64,000 nt of DNA from Acanthochlamys bracteata. Its lineage: Eukaryota > Streptophyta > Magnoliopsida > Pandanales > Velloziaceae. The stretch spans positions 6,893,785 through 6,957,784 of the forward strand of contig CM034143.1 in assembly GCA_019914995.1 (NCBI GenBank), in the 5' to 3' direction. Every line of letters begins with the position of its first letter. Within the stretch, counting starts at the first letter, position 1. Below, piece after piece: positions 1 through 10,886 of the stretch. The notes under the pieces were generated by a model that was given only the letters and a program-made list of their open reading frames with translations, was not told the DNA's origin and ran no database searches. The translations under genes were made by a program, and so were the position numbers.

Positions 1-299
1 CTTCTCACAGCTATCTTCAGAGTTCTCTTTGGAGGAAAGAAACCTGCTGTGAGTGTTTTAAGACTTTTTCGCTTAACCATTTGCTGCATCATTTCTTTGT
101 GGTTTATATAGGTATATACAGTTTTGCCAAATGCTTATGCGGCTCCTTTCAAATTCAGGCACCCAAGCCTACCACTGAAACCAAGCCTGCTGAACCCTCA
201 GGGAGCGAGAATGCTGAAAGCAGCGGTGAGAAAGAGGAAGAAACAGAGAAAGATGAAACAGCAGCTCCAAGACCAAGGAGGTCCAGGCGTGAGACTTAG
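1..299 (+). CDS. CNX: Calnexin homolog, C-terminal end (partial)
   Basis: Only the last two exons are in the window: 1-48 and 159-299, joined in frame across a GT-AG intron (49-158). The visible peptide is the end of a hydrophobic segment (LLTAIFRVLF), then FGGKKPA, then a Glu/Lys/Pro-rich cytosolic tail ending in APRPRRSRRET. This matches plant calnexins, which end with one membrane span, an FGGKK junction, an acidic tail and a short Arg-rich terminus. Calnexin is an ER-membrane lectin chaperone that binds monoglucosylated N-glycoproteins. The lectin and P domains lie upstream of the window and are not seen. It is convergent with the PPR gene ending at 1034. The family call rests on tail composition from memory of plant calnexins, so another ER type I protein remains possible. 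Confidence 0.8.
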   Translation, partial: SHSYLQSSLWRKETCCECFKTFSLNHLLHHFFVVYIGIYSFAKCLCGSFQIQAPKPTTETKPAEPSGSENAESSGEKEEETEKDETAAPRPRRSRRET

Positions 300-1033
300 T
301 TGTGAAATTTTGAGCATATCGTCTACTGAAGTAGGACATTTGAATCTAAAACTAGAATGGGTGATCTTCTGAACCTTGCTGCGTGAGGCCTCTGATCTTT
401 TAACCATTTAGTCTGTAGTAGTTTGGAATTTGCTTTTACAGAACTTTGTGAGTGCATTTAGAGCTAGTATTTGTAGGCTTTTGTAGTGTGTGATATTGCA
501 GATAGTATCCAAATTCTTGCAGTAATTCACTGGTACTGTTGCTACAAAAAGTTTTGCTTTAACAAATTCATGGCGAGTATGCTTTACCTGTTAAGTACTC
601 AATTTCCATTGTCCTTGATCTCAGCTCCTGTTTTTTCATTTGTTCATTCAGTTCTGCGAATTGTTCATAGTATGCAAGTGCGGTAACATATTGATATATT
701 TACATTCTCTTCTGGACACGCCAAAGAAAACTCCTTTTAAGGCAAAAATGGTGAAATTGGGCTTCTAGTGTTAAATTCTGGTTCTATATAGACAAGCTAT
801 TTTTTTGTATAGCTCCTCTGTGAAGTAAGTTGTCTTGCAGGCTGCACTCCAAGTCAATCGCTTGAGCAGAAAAAAAAACTTGCAAGAACTGTATATATAT
901 GCTGCACCTTCCTTTCCCAAGCCCAGGACCTTCTGCTCCTTTCATCGAAGACTATAGCTCCAGCTCGGTATTCAAATTGAGTTTGGATGCCAATCCAAAT
1001 TCTGTCCACAAGACCTTATTGCTTCTCAAACCA
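300..1033. other. Convergent intergenic stretch with calnexin 3' UTR
   Basis: Non-coding, T-rich sequence follows the calnexin stop and probably holds its 3' UTR (expected to run several hundred bases) and the 3' UTR of the opposite PPR gene. Short reading frames here overlap one another, lack recognisable domains and are not called as genes. Confidence 0.6.
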
Positions 1034-3046
1034 TCACCAGATATTTCCACACGAGCAAGAGCCATTTTTAAAATGGTGGAAGCAATTAGGGTCCTTCAAC
1101 AAAATTTCCCTTTCCACAGTTTCTGATATGAATTTTGCTACGGCATGGCAATTTCGACAAACCCGTAGGTTCTTACTCACTCTTACAGTCGTGCAGGTTC
1201 CAGTGCTAATCAAACCAAAAACGATTGCCAGAAGTTCGCTATGACCTTGAGGAATGCACTCTGACTCCTCATCAACATCATGCAAACTAAAATCATTTTC
1301 GAGGGTGATACCTTTTCCTTTCATTTTTTCCAGGAAATTCTGCAGCTCCCAATATAACCTTTCTGACCTTGGGTGTGAAACATCCCCTACCCCAAATGTA
1401 TGAACTTTGTTTCTGACCTCAATCCAGCTATATGCCTTCCTTGGCTTTAGACCCATATCCTGGATAGAGCCTCTGACCTCTCTTACTTTCTCCAACTTTC
1501 CACTGGATGCATACGCACTGGAGAGTAAGATATAGTTCTCAGCATTGAGAGGCTCCAATTCAATGAGTTGCTCAATGAGGCACTTGCCCATGGTCACATT
1601 CTGGTGGATTCTGCAACTGTCAAGCAGTGCCCTCACGACACTTACAGAGTTTCCTATCTGATGCTTCTGGATAAATTCTCTTGCTTCATCAAAGTGTCCA
1701 GCGCGGGATAGCAGGCCAACCATCAAAGCAAAATCTTCAAGTTGTGGATCATTTATAAGTTCAAATACACGCTTCCCCTCCTCAATTTTGCATGCCATGC
1801 TACAAGCATGGAGTGCAGCGCCAACAGACATGCTATCAATTGGCACACCGCTGTCATTCTCCATTTCGTGAAATAATTCGACAGCAAGCTCTCCTTGCCC
1901 ATGAAGAGTATACCCCAGTATCATCACTGTCCATGATATTTCATCCTTATCTGTCATCCTCTCAAATATCTTCAGTGCACCCTCAATGCTGCTTGATTTG
2001 GCATACATGTCCATGAGAGCATTCTGAACCGTCACATTCATGTGGATTGCACTCCGAAGAATGTGTGCATGGATTTCCTTCCCATTCTTGTGAGCAGCCA
2101 TTCTAGCGCAGGCGGGGAGGATAGCTGAAACAGCAAACGAATCCGGCCTTAGCCCCACTGAACACATCTGACGGAAAAGCTTCAACCCTTCATTGAAACC
2201 CCCACTCTGCACATACACACCAATCAGCGTAGTCCAAGACAATGCATCCCTTACTGGCATCTGATCAAAAAGATCACGAGCCTCATCTATCTTTTCACAA
2301 TCTATGTACATTTTCAAGAGTGCGTTCGCCACTAGAACTTCAAACTCCAACCCTCCCTTCCTAGCAATCTCATGAACTTTCTTTCCTTCACGGAAAGACT
2401 TCAACTTTCCGCAAGCTCTCGACGCAGTCACTACAGCAATAGCATCACATTCAGAATTGGATTCGATCATTCGATAAAACACATTGAGAGCCATATCCGG
2501 TTTATCCTCTAGCAAGTAGAGCTTGGCAAGCACAGTCCAAGATACAGAATTTCTTACAGCACGGGAGCAATCAAACACTGCAGCAGCTGCAGCCGGCCCT
2601 CCCAAATGTCCGTATAGTTCAATCAAAGCAGTTATAACGTACCCATCAGATAGAAATCCAAGCTTGATAGCTTGGGCATGAATCTGCATCCCAATAGGTA
2701 GCGCATCAGAGATACGAGCGGCGGCAGTTATGACTCGCGGCAAAGTATGCTTGTCGGGACGGACTCCACGCAAGATCATGTGTCGGTACACGAGGATTGC
2801 TTCGAAGGGATCACCGTCGGCGATGTGGGCCCGAATGAGGGTGTTCCAAGCGAAGGTGTCTCTTATAGGAATTTCGTCGAGCGGCTGGCGTGCGGGAGTT
2901 GAGAGCTCCGATACCGGTGGCGATAATTTTAAGCACGCGGTCTGAACTAGTGAACGTGTCTGGTGTGATGTTCTAGGGTTGGTAGGGTTTGCGATGAACA
3001 AAGAGGAGTGAAGGAGTTGGAAATGGTGGAGAGTCATGTCCGCCAT
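1034..3046 (-). CDS. PPR protein, PLS class with E and DYW domains
   Basis: Intronless gene for 670 residues. The body is a run of PPR motifs of the P-L-S type (for example DTFAWNTLIRAHIADGDPFEA and DALSWTTLIGVYVQSGGFNE), followed by E motifs and a C-terminal DYW deaminase domain. The zinc/catalytic signature is intact: HSE in GHSELLAIVFGL, then CRNCH, then a C-terminal CSC. Proteins of this class bind single-stranded RNA and carry out C-to-U editing in mitochondria or chloroplasts. The extreme terminus reads GNIW, where the family consensus is GDYW. The N-terminus is Ser/Thr/Arg-containing and acid-poor up to about residue 45, consistent with an organelle targeting peptide, but which organelle cannot be told. 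I cannot name an ortholog. The start is the first ATG of the frame. Confidence 0.93.
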   Translation of the reverse strand: MADMTLHHFQLLHSSLFIANPTNPRTSHQTRSLVQTACLKLSPPVSELSTPARQPLDEIPIRDTFAWNTLIRAHIADGDPFEAILVYRHMILRGVRPDKHTLPRVITAAARISDALPIGMQIHAQAIKLGFLSDGYVITALIELYGHLGGPAAAAAVFDCSRAVRNSVSWTVLAKLYLLEDKPDMALNVFYRMIESNSECDAIAVVTASRACGKLKSFREGKKVHEIARKGGLEFEVLVANALLKMYIDCEKIDEARDLFDQMPVRDALSWTTLIGVYVQSGGFNEGLKLFRQMCSVGLRPDSFAVSAILPACARMAAHKNGKEIHAHILRSAIHMNVTVQNALMDMYAKSSSIEGALKIFERMTDKDEISWTVMILGYTLHGQGELAVELFHEMENDSGVPIDSMSVGAALHACSMACKIEEGKRVFELINDPQLEDFALMVGLLSRAGHFDEAREFIQKHQIGNSVSVVRALLDSCRIHQNVTMGKCLIEQLIELEPLNAENYILLSSAYASSGKLEKVREVRGSIQDMGLKPRKAYSWIEVRNKVHTFGVGDVSHPRSERLYWELQNFLEKMKGKGITLENDFSLHDVDEESECIPQGHSELLAIVFGLISTGTCTTVRVSKNLRVCRNCHAVAKFISETVEREILLKDPNCFHHFKNGSCSCGNIW

Positions 3047-4112
3047 TGCTGGCTGCTCTGTATCGGTGAAGATTACAAGCAGGAAGACGGGTTAAAACAC
3101 TAAAGAGGTAAAAGGGCCCAGAATTTCAACAAGGCCGGCCCGTTAAACCCAGTAGAAACTGAAAAACCGAATCAGGCCTAATTAAAATGTGGATTGGTCG
3201 ACCAGAGATTCGTTACAGTCAAACAGGCAAGTGCTTAAATTGGAAAGAATAAATTTTATCTTTTTTTTTTTGTTGGACGAGCGAGGGACAGGGACGTGGG
3301 GAAGAAAAAGGAGAAGACCGTTCTGTTCCGACCTGCTCGTTTTGACCATTAATTTGTCTCTTTCCTTTCTCCAAACTCAGAAATCAAATCAAATCCCTTC
3401 TCCTATTTTTATCTCTTTCAAAGAAAACAGAACTTTGAATGATTTGAATGTAATGCAGATGCAGGTTAACAGTTTTCTACTGCAGAATTGAACAGCCGTG
3501 TAGTGAAAGATAAGATTCGAATGAACGAAAAGAATGCACCCAAACACCAGAACTCTCCTTCTTTCGCTCTCTCTAGAAAAAAAAACTGAGTTATTAGTAG
3601 TGGGATCACTCACTGGCATGCCATCGAACTTTTCTCTCGCACGCCTTGGACTGAAGTTATTATATACATACAGATATCAAGTGAGCGAATGGATTCTAAA
3701 ACGAAGTAATTTGATATATATATATATATTTTTTTTTCTGGATCATTCTTTGATTTGTTTCTTAATTAAAGAGAGACAACTGACAAACCAAGACCGCCGT
3801 GGTGTGTACTTGATAGGGGTCTTACTAGCAAATAATTGATGCTGTAAACTCTTCATCATATATGCATACATCCAAATTGCAACTCTGCAACCCTCTCCTT
3901 CTCTAGTTACACATGATCGAAGATATATTGCTGGTTAATAATACTCGCATCGAATTGTGATTGGTTAATTAGTTGCTCAAAATTTTCTCTGGGCAATCTC
4001 TTGATTTCCAATACGTTACAAATTACCACCACAATCGTTGGATATACAATGATCAACATATAGCAATCTAACACTAAAATCATAGATGATCAATCAAATA
4101 TTTAGTCAAAAA
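3047..4112. other. Intergenic, AT-rich
   Basis: Holds the promoter of the leftward PPR gene, with GGCCC-type motifs near 3115-3145, and the 3' flank of the leftward PADRE gene. There is a short TA run near 3715-3730. No coding sequence or transposon ends recognised. Confidence 0.5.
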
Positions 4113-4844
4113 TCATGACGATGAAGAAGAAGCAGATGATGAACAAGGAGGAGCACTGGTTGTTTTTCTCCTCCTTCGAATCCCTGGAAACGCTCTGATT
4201 GATCTTCTTCTTCTTCTTTGCTGATCACTGTACTCCCTAATGGTCTCCAGTTTAGGCGTCCAACTTCTTCTGCAGACCACGAGCTGTTTGTAATCCTTCT
4301 GCAACGCTTCTGTCGTGCAAACCCTCGTCAGCTTCAATCTCTTCTTACCTGCATCTTGATCTTCTTCTTGACCTCTCGTGGCGTCGCGGACAAGTAGCAC
4401 TATTCGGAGCTTGCCGGAATCGGTCTTCTGGAGACTGAATGCGGGGATAAGTTTTCTGTGATCAGAGATGGAAGCGAGAGAGAGGAAAGAAAGAGGAGAT
4501 GAATGGAAGAAAGCTGCAGGTAGAAGGAAGTAAGAATTCCCAGGAAGAAGCTCGTCACCGGCGGCCATGGGTGGGACGTGTTGTCCGATGACAAGGGAGT
4601 CCCAGCGACAGAGAAGGTGCATGGGATTCTTCTCCATTACTTCGCCGGCGACGACGACGCCTCTGTAAACTTGAACACCGCCTTCAACACTCACCACTCT
4701 GACAACTCCTTCATCACGACAGTCAGCTGGTGCTATTGCATCGCCGTCCCAGCTGATTGTGCGGTCTGCATTTTTGGTAACGCGGAAACACCACAACGGA
4801 ATCATCATCTGTAGGCGTAGCAAGAGCTTAAAACTCAAACCCAT
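4113..4844 (-). CDS. PADRE / DUF4228 domain protein
   Basis: Single-exon gene for 243 residues. After a short N-terminus come a VRVVSVEGGVQVYRG segment (about residues 47-61) and the hallmark GNSYFLLPA motif (about 102-110), which together define the plant DUF4228 or PADRE family. The C-terminal third is basic and Ser-rich, with RRRRRRS and RRRRK runs and a poly-Ser tail, as expected for the disordered tail of this family. Family members are often induced by pathogens, cold or osmotic stress; their biochemical activity is not known. The original family Met may be a few codons further in, since MGLSFKLLLRLQMM is longer than the usual MG-N start, but no upstream stop argues against the first ATG. 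An hAT-type MITE lies about 360 bp upstream of the start. Confidence 0.88.
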   Translation of the reverse strand: MGLSFKLLLRLQMMIPLWCFRVTKNADRTISWDGDAIAPADCRDEGVVRVVSVEGGVQVYRGVVVAGEVMEKNPMHLLCRWDSLVIGQHVPPMAAGDELLPGNSYFLLPAAFFHSSPLSFLSLASISDHRKLIPAFSLQKTDSGKLRIVLLVRDATRGQEEDQDAGKKRLKLTRVCTTEALQKDYKQLVVCRRSWTPKLETIREYSDQQRRRRRSIRAFPGIRRRRKTTSAPPCSSSASSSSS

Positions 4845-5202
4845 CTATATCTTCCCTCCGTCTTTACTTAATCAGTCGTCTGCGGCTTAACCTCTGTAGG
4901 TAATATTGAATGTGTATAGTTAAGAGAGAGAGAGATGGGAGAATGGCCCGATGCCTGAAGGATGTTGTTGATGAAGAATGAACGAGGGGAAGACCGGAAG
5001 GGAAGAAGAAAGAGAGATGATGTACGTATTGCAGCGAGAATTAATTGAGAAGTGAAATGATAGGACGTAATTTATTTTACTTTTTATATTGACGGAGTAT
5101 TATTTATTATCGGGTTTGATGTTTGAATGAAAGAAATAGGTATGATGTTTTTATATAGTATACGTGGCCGTGGGTTGGTTAGTTTTGGGCAGAACAATCA
5201 GG
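4845..5202 (-). promoter_or_regulatory. 5' UTR and promoter region of the PADRE gene
   Basis: About 360 bp lie between the start codon and the MITE. The part next to the gene contains a GA/CT-rich run (4925-4935), common in plant 5' UTRs. No clear TATA box was assigned. Confidence 0.35.
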
Positions 5203-6052
5203 AGAAGAGATAGGGGTGACAATATAGATCTGTGGATTAATGTTGGATCGACTAATAATTGATCAAATTTGTTTTAATATTAATTTAATTTATAAATTTA
5301 TATAAATCAAAATTATTAATTTTAATTTAACTTACTAATAATAGAATTAAATTCAAATCTATTTATTTAATAATTAAAATTATTAATTTTATATTTTTAA
5401 ATTTTAGTAAAATTATAAAATTAGTTCGAATAAAAGTGCATAATATTTTTACTGACGAGATATAACTATGTACGATAAAATATATATTTTTTAATATTTT
5501 TATCGATATGTATAATATAAAAAATATATTATTTTTATTTTTTAAAATATATGATAATAGCTGAAATTTATGATTATAAATACATATTAATAATTTAGAT
5601 AAAAATTTTGATAAATATATCTATCTAACAAAATTTTCATAAAAATTTTTATACTGAAATCTAAATTCGTCATTAAAAATACATACATAGTAATACTTTT
5701 GATAATATTATAATTTTCATCTTACACTATTTTACTAAGGCATAAAAATAAAAAATTAATTATAAATATAATATAATTTAATAGTTTATAAATAATTATT
5801 ATCGATTATTTTTATTATCAATATTTTATTATAAGATAAGAAAAAATCAAGAATTGTTTCTTCAAAATATGATATTTCAAATTGGTAGATTAATTTCGGA
5901 TTAAGTTAGATCGATCTATTTAATAACCGGATCAAATTCGTTTAATTCTAATTCAATTTTATATTTATACGGATTAAAATTTTCAGATTAAATAGATCGA
6001 TTTTGGATTGAATCTTTGGATTAGATTATATATTGCGACACCTAAGAAGAGA
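5203..6052. mobile_element. hAT-type MITE with 8-bp target-site duplication
   Basis: The element occupies 5211-6044 (834 bp). Its ends are imperfect inverted repeats: TAGGGGTGACAATATA on the left and, read from the right end inward, TAGGTGTCGCAATATA. It is flanked by an exact 8-bp direct repeat AGAAGAGA at 5203-5210 and 6045-6052. Terminal TAGGGGTG-type sequence with 8-bp duplications is characteristic of hAT superfamily elements. The interior is strongly AT-rich and non-coding, with sub-terminal GGATT/GGATCG-type motifs at both ends, so this is a non-autonomous copy. Confidence 0.85.
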
Positions 6053-6811
6053 GCATCAGGGAGACTGGCTTTTACAGCTTACTACTTAGTTATTATTATT
6101 CATCAAAGTAGTAAGTAAAGTAAGAAAAGTTTTGTTTTGACTAAAATAATTTGTTTCTTTCTCGTATCATCAATCAAGTGCTTCATTTAGTCTCTTTGAC
6201 CAAGGAATACGTAAAAAAGATTATAATTATGATGCCATTGGAAGTAATAAAGAAATGTTTGCATCGATTCGAACGAGTGGAAGAGTGAGTAATAAAAAAA
6301 AACTCCTCCAAATCGTAGTATTGAAATGTTTGCATATGTAACTAGAAGATGAGATGGTGATCAGGCAGAAGTAAAAGCTCGATACTAACTCCCTGATCGA
6401 TCCACTGACAAAATTTAAATTGTATTTGATAAATGAAGCAGAATAATGCCTTCAACTTACAAGCTTTTGCACGCCTAGTCTGGTTTTTTCTGCTTATTTT
6501 GCATGATACGGTACAGATCCATCTGTTTGTTGTAACTTTTCAATTTTCGGATTCGAATGTGTGGTACGTCCTTCCAACCAACCAGTAGCATATTTGCAAT
6601 TAATACGTGGTTTCAGAAATATGTATTGTTGTTGGGCTTAGTCTAATTAAGGCCGTAGCCCGATGCTGATTGCATATTGGGTAAATTATGCATGTAACAT
6701 GGGCTTCTTCTTCCCACCCTCCGCAACCCTCTTTTTACCCACCGCAATTCGGTTCGATTCCGTTCTATTCAACTGATCGGAGTTGCTACTCTCTCTCTCT
6801 TGGAGACGACC
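6053..6811. other. Intergenic and TRM10 promoter
   Basis: Mostly featureless AT-rich DNA. The last 200 bp hold two TGGGCT site II motifs (6633-6638 and 6700-6705), common in promoters of plant translation and housekeeping genes, then a pyrimidine-rich leader ending at the TRM10 ATG. Confidence 0.45.
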
Positions 6812-8813
6812 ATGGAGGTGAAGCCCAACGGTGATTCCGCAACCGCCGGAGATGCTCTCTCAAAGAGCGCGCGTAAGAAGCTTCTGAAGCGAGAGCGTCA
6901 GGCAGCGCGCAAGGCCGAGCGTCGCGCTGCCGAGAAAGAACGCCGCCGCGTCGACCTAGAACGCCGTAGAACTGAGTGGGATGAGAAGCTCGCAGCTGCT
7001 CCTGAAGAGGAGCGCCAGAGGCTCGTGGAAGAGAGGCGCGTCGCAAAGAAGGAGCGGGTCGAGCGACGAGCCCAGGAGCGAGCTGCTCGGGCTGACCGGT
7101 TGCAACGTGCCTCGGAGTGCGGACAGAAGCTTGTAATCGACCTGGATTTCGCTGACCTTATGACCCAGAACGAGATCCAAAGCCTCGTCCACCAGGTCTT
7201 CTCTCTTCCCTATTTTCTCCATCTCATTTCTGAGCTGTTGTGAGATTGAGAAAACTGCCATTGCTTTTCGTGTTATATTTAGGCGAAATTGCTTTAGTTG
7301 GCTTGACAGTAGTAGGCAGTGAAAGAGTCGTGATTACTTGAGATTTCTGCTCGTAGCATGCATTTTTTTCTCTAAAGCTCTTTAACTTTGCGAAAGCAGA
7401 AGAGTTCAACTTTATTCAAAATGTTCTTGAATGATAGGCATGCATAGTGTGGCTATGTATTTATGTCTATCATTAGGAGTCTATAACTGCTTGTTACTTG
7501 TCTGAAGTGCGGGTACTGACTTGATTTGGGAAAAACATATTCTCAAACTTGCTGCCAGCTCCTGGTTTTTTTAGCAGAGGAGTCATATTGTGGAGCATAT
7601 ATGGGGTTTTGTTTCTTTTCATGTGCTGTTTCATTTATCACTTGCACTTTTCAGATTTAAAATCAAAATATTGCCACAGTTTATCTTGCGAGCTCAGAAA
7701 CTGATGGAAGTTTCAGATTATGTATTGTTATGCAGCTAATGGCAGATGTGCATTACCGGCTCATCTCTGGTTGACAGGGTGCCAAGGAGAAATACAAACA
7801 TATATCGAAAAGCTTCCAGGGTATGGTAAGTGGATTATTGAAAAGGACAGCCGATCTTATATTGAGGCTTTGCAAGATCATAAGGAAAATCTTGTCTATT
7901 TGACGGCTGATGCGGAAACTGTAGTTGATGAACTGGATTCCAAAAAGATATACATAATTGGTGGATTAGTTGATCGGAACAGATGGAAAGGGATAACTTT
8001 GAAGAAAGCCAATGATCAAGGAATCAAGTCTGCAAGGCTGCCAATTAGTGATTACCTAAAGTTGTCTAGTTCTCAGGTACTCTTCCAACATACGCGCTGC
8101 TAATATTTCTTGTTTTCGACAAATGGTTGCGCTTTTTACACCACCTCCGCTATAATTATTTGTATAATATAAATTTGGATATTACGTCTATCTTGATGGA
8201 CTTTAAAACAATGTTTTGTTTTTGCTTCTTGTGATACTCTGAACTCTTATATACTAGGGTCAGAGTACTAGAAAATATGCCTGATTTATGTAGATGAACC
8301 GACAGAACTAGACCTGCAAATAGCTTGTTTATGATCATTCGTATTTGTCGTCAAATAAAACTCTTCACCTGTATTCATTCAACTCTCGTTAGCCTTGTAT
8401 GTTCTGTTTTCCTTTCAGTTTGAAATGGTTTTTTGCCTCTTTTTATTAGGAGTGATGTAGTGAATGTTTCTCATCAGGTTCTTACTGTTAATCAAGTGGT
8501 AGATATACTTCTGAAGTATCTGGAAACAAAGGACTGGAAAAATGCATTTTTCCAGGTTATCCCTCAAAGAAAAATTGGCGAAGCAGGTGCGGTGGAAAAG
8601 GGAAGTGGCAGTGAAGGAACTCGCAGTGCTACTGAAATCGTGTCAGGGGAAGATGAGGAAGCAGAGTGGAATGAAGAGGGTGGACCGCAGAAAAGGCCAC
8701 GACTTTATGAATCTGATGACGAAGATGTCATTGACACTGCAGATATGTTGAAGAAAGGTTATGAAGATGGAGAAGAACTCAAAGCAAAAAGTAATGGAGA
8801 AAACAGACAGTGA
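6812..8813 (+). CDS. TRM10: tRNA (guanine-9-N1)-methyltransferase, TRM10 family
   Basis: Three exons joined in frame: 6812-7195, 7717-8076 and 8478-8813, giving 359 residues. Residues ~20-100 are a Lys/Arg/Glu/Ala-rich basic coiled segment typical of the TRM10 N-terminus. The SPOUT methyltransferase domain follows: [26 protein letters not shown], then [17 protein letters not shown] and LTVNQV. It uses S-adenosylmethionine to methylate N1 of purine 9 in tRNAs; the plant enzyme is expected in nucleus/cytosol. The C-terminal 80 residues are acidic and low-complexity. The start is the first ATG in the open frame; the frame extends four codons upstream without an ATG. All three junctions have GT-AG ends and agree with conserved family sequence. 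Confidence 0.95.
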
Positions 8814-9859
8814 ATGTTAGGAAAATTCCTGCATGCATTTTGTTTGGCATGTCTATGTAGGTGTTTAATTCATTTATGTTACTTTTAAGTAGTACTGTTA
8901 AATTTTTAGGTTGCCATATCTATATAATTGCAATGTCTTGCAACTTTCTTTGGCATGTTACGTGTACCTGCTAGCCATGTTTCTGGTACTTTTTGTTTAC
9001 TTGAAATCATAGAGGAAAGTCCGAAAGGATCTGGAATGCTCTGTGGTGCTATTGAGGTTGTTGCAGTTTTTCCCGATCCTGGTGATTGTTTCGTGGGTCG
9101 ATTTGTTGAAAGCGAAAGTGTACTCCTTCCAACCTTTTACTGAGGGAAGGTCCCTAGAGACATTCATAGAACGCAAGAATAGAAGCATCTACTAATCTGA
9201 TTGTTATTAGTCCCTAGAAGGGATCCATGCGAAATGCGTTCACCATCCTCCGCTTCTGGAGTTCGTCATAATTTTGTAAGATCTTAGCGAAACCCATCTA
9301 AGTGGGGAAGCAACAGCAAGATGAGTAGCTTGATAGTGGAGGGGCTTGGCGGTGGGTATGGCTGGCAGCACGGCATGCTCAACCGGAGCTGGTGAGCAGT
9401 TGCGGCGGCGGCAGCGGCAGTGAAGCAGTGGAATAGCATGCAAGTAGTTCCGCAGAGAGAGCAGTTGAGGCATGGCGGTATGGAGGGCAAAGTAGTAGCT
9501 GTCATGTTGTCATCATGATCACTTGTTGATGTTTGATTACCTGCATCTACTTCTACAGAGATTATATCGGAGCACGCATTGAGCAGCTACAAACCCTTGG
9601 CCGTAGCTGAAGGATCAAACAACTATGGAGATATTGCAGAGAAATTTGAAGCAGTATATAAAGGTATTACACATATGTTTGCAAGAGCTTGACAGCCATA
9701 ACATAAACCAGGCTTCTCTTTCTTGAAATCATCTTTTTCGCTAAGCCCATTTAGTGAAACGGCTCGGGCCTTTATTTGGCAAAGTGAAGATTTCTTGACC
9801 CAAGTTAACATATATAATTAATTCCATTTTAAGTATTAAAATCGGCTGCTTTCTTTCTT
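8814..9859. other. Intergenic, TRM10 3' flank and NAC-beta promoter
   Basis: Contains the TRM10 3' UTR and then sequence without a supportable gene. A GC-rich patch at about 9330-9500 holds GCGGCGG-type triplets and open frames on the minus strand with no recognisable domain. Near 9745-9770 are GCCCA and GGGCC motifs upstream of the NAC-beta leader. Confidence 0.4.
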
Positions 9860-10886
9860 TCTTGGTTCGTTCACCTTCGTTCTTCTTCTTCCCGGCGCAA
9901 ACCCTAAAGAAACCCTCAAATTCTTTCATCGCTCCACGATCTACTACGAAACGTAAGTGTTTACTCTACTCGTTACTATCATTTTCATTTTCATGGTTTT
10001 TTCTCTTCTCGATTTGTTCGATCTTGCTTTCGGTTAGCCCGTTCCGCACTGTTTGCGCAGTTTGTGTTCCGTTTTATGTTGCCCCGTAGGTTTCAGTTTC
10101 TTAATCACTCATTTATCGCGCCTTCAATTGTGTGAGTAATAATCTGCTTTAACCTTGAAAATTGTGTCTTCCTTTTTTCTGTGGATTACATCACGAAGTT
10201 CCATACTCTACCATTTTAGCTGCACTTAGAAGCGAGTCAATTCAGATGTCGTGTTGGTGTTGATTGTTGCAACTGAATTTCTGTTATGAGCATTTCACTT
10301 TATCTGAGGTTCATCACAATCTTACTCTACCAACTTTAATGTTAATGATCTGATGAACGCTTTCAGATAATTAATGGTACCGTCAGAAAAACAAAGTAAT
10401 TCGATTTCGTCGGATTAGGGATTATAGAGAAGTACTAATTTGGAATTTTGGCAGGAAAAAGGTACAAACTTTCACTTAATGTCTAAGCCTGTTTATATAT
10501 TAGGTGCATGGTATCCATGGTATTGTTAAATGTTGGTATTACTATCCGTTTACAGGGAATTTCATGTTCTTCTGACCCTATCCGATACTTTTGTAGCTTG
10601 CAAACAATTAATCTAAGGTATCGTGACAAGTTGCTCCTAGGGTGTCCAAAAGCGACTAAGAGAGTCGAACTGGAAGTTTCTTACCATGGGCACGTCTTAA
10701 TTTCTGGCGTTTCCAGATAGTACTGAGTGGTGCCTGTGCTGCTTTCGAATTGTTATAGTACTTAAATGTTTCATTACTAGTAACTAAAGATTTCTTAACC
10801 CTGCAGTTTGTATTTCGTTTCCATCTATCCTTCTAATTTCATCAACTGTATGTCTTAACTGGCTTCTGTATCTTGCCTTCTCACAG
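9860..10886 (+). promoter_or_regulatory. 5' UTR exon and leader intron of NAC-beta gene
   Basis: A pyrimidine-rich leader with AAACCCTAAAG (telo-box-like, near 9898-9908) ends in ACGAAAC followed by the donor GTAAGTG at 9953. The coding exon begins directly after an AG acceptor at 10885-10886. The simplest reading is one non-coding first exon and a leader intron of about 0.93 kb. Leader introns and telo-boxes are usual in plant translation-related genes. Confidence 0.6.

Noticed and set aside
6740-6770. GGTTCGATTCC as a tRNA T-arm
   Set aside because: No matching acceptor, D or anticodon arms around it; it lies in the TRM10 leader.
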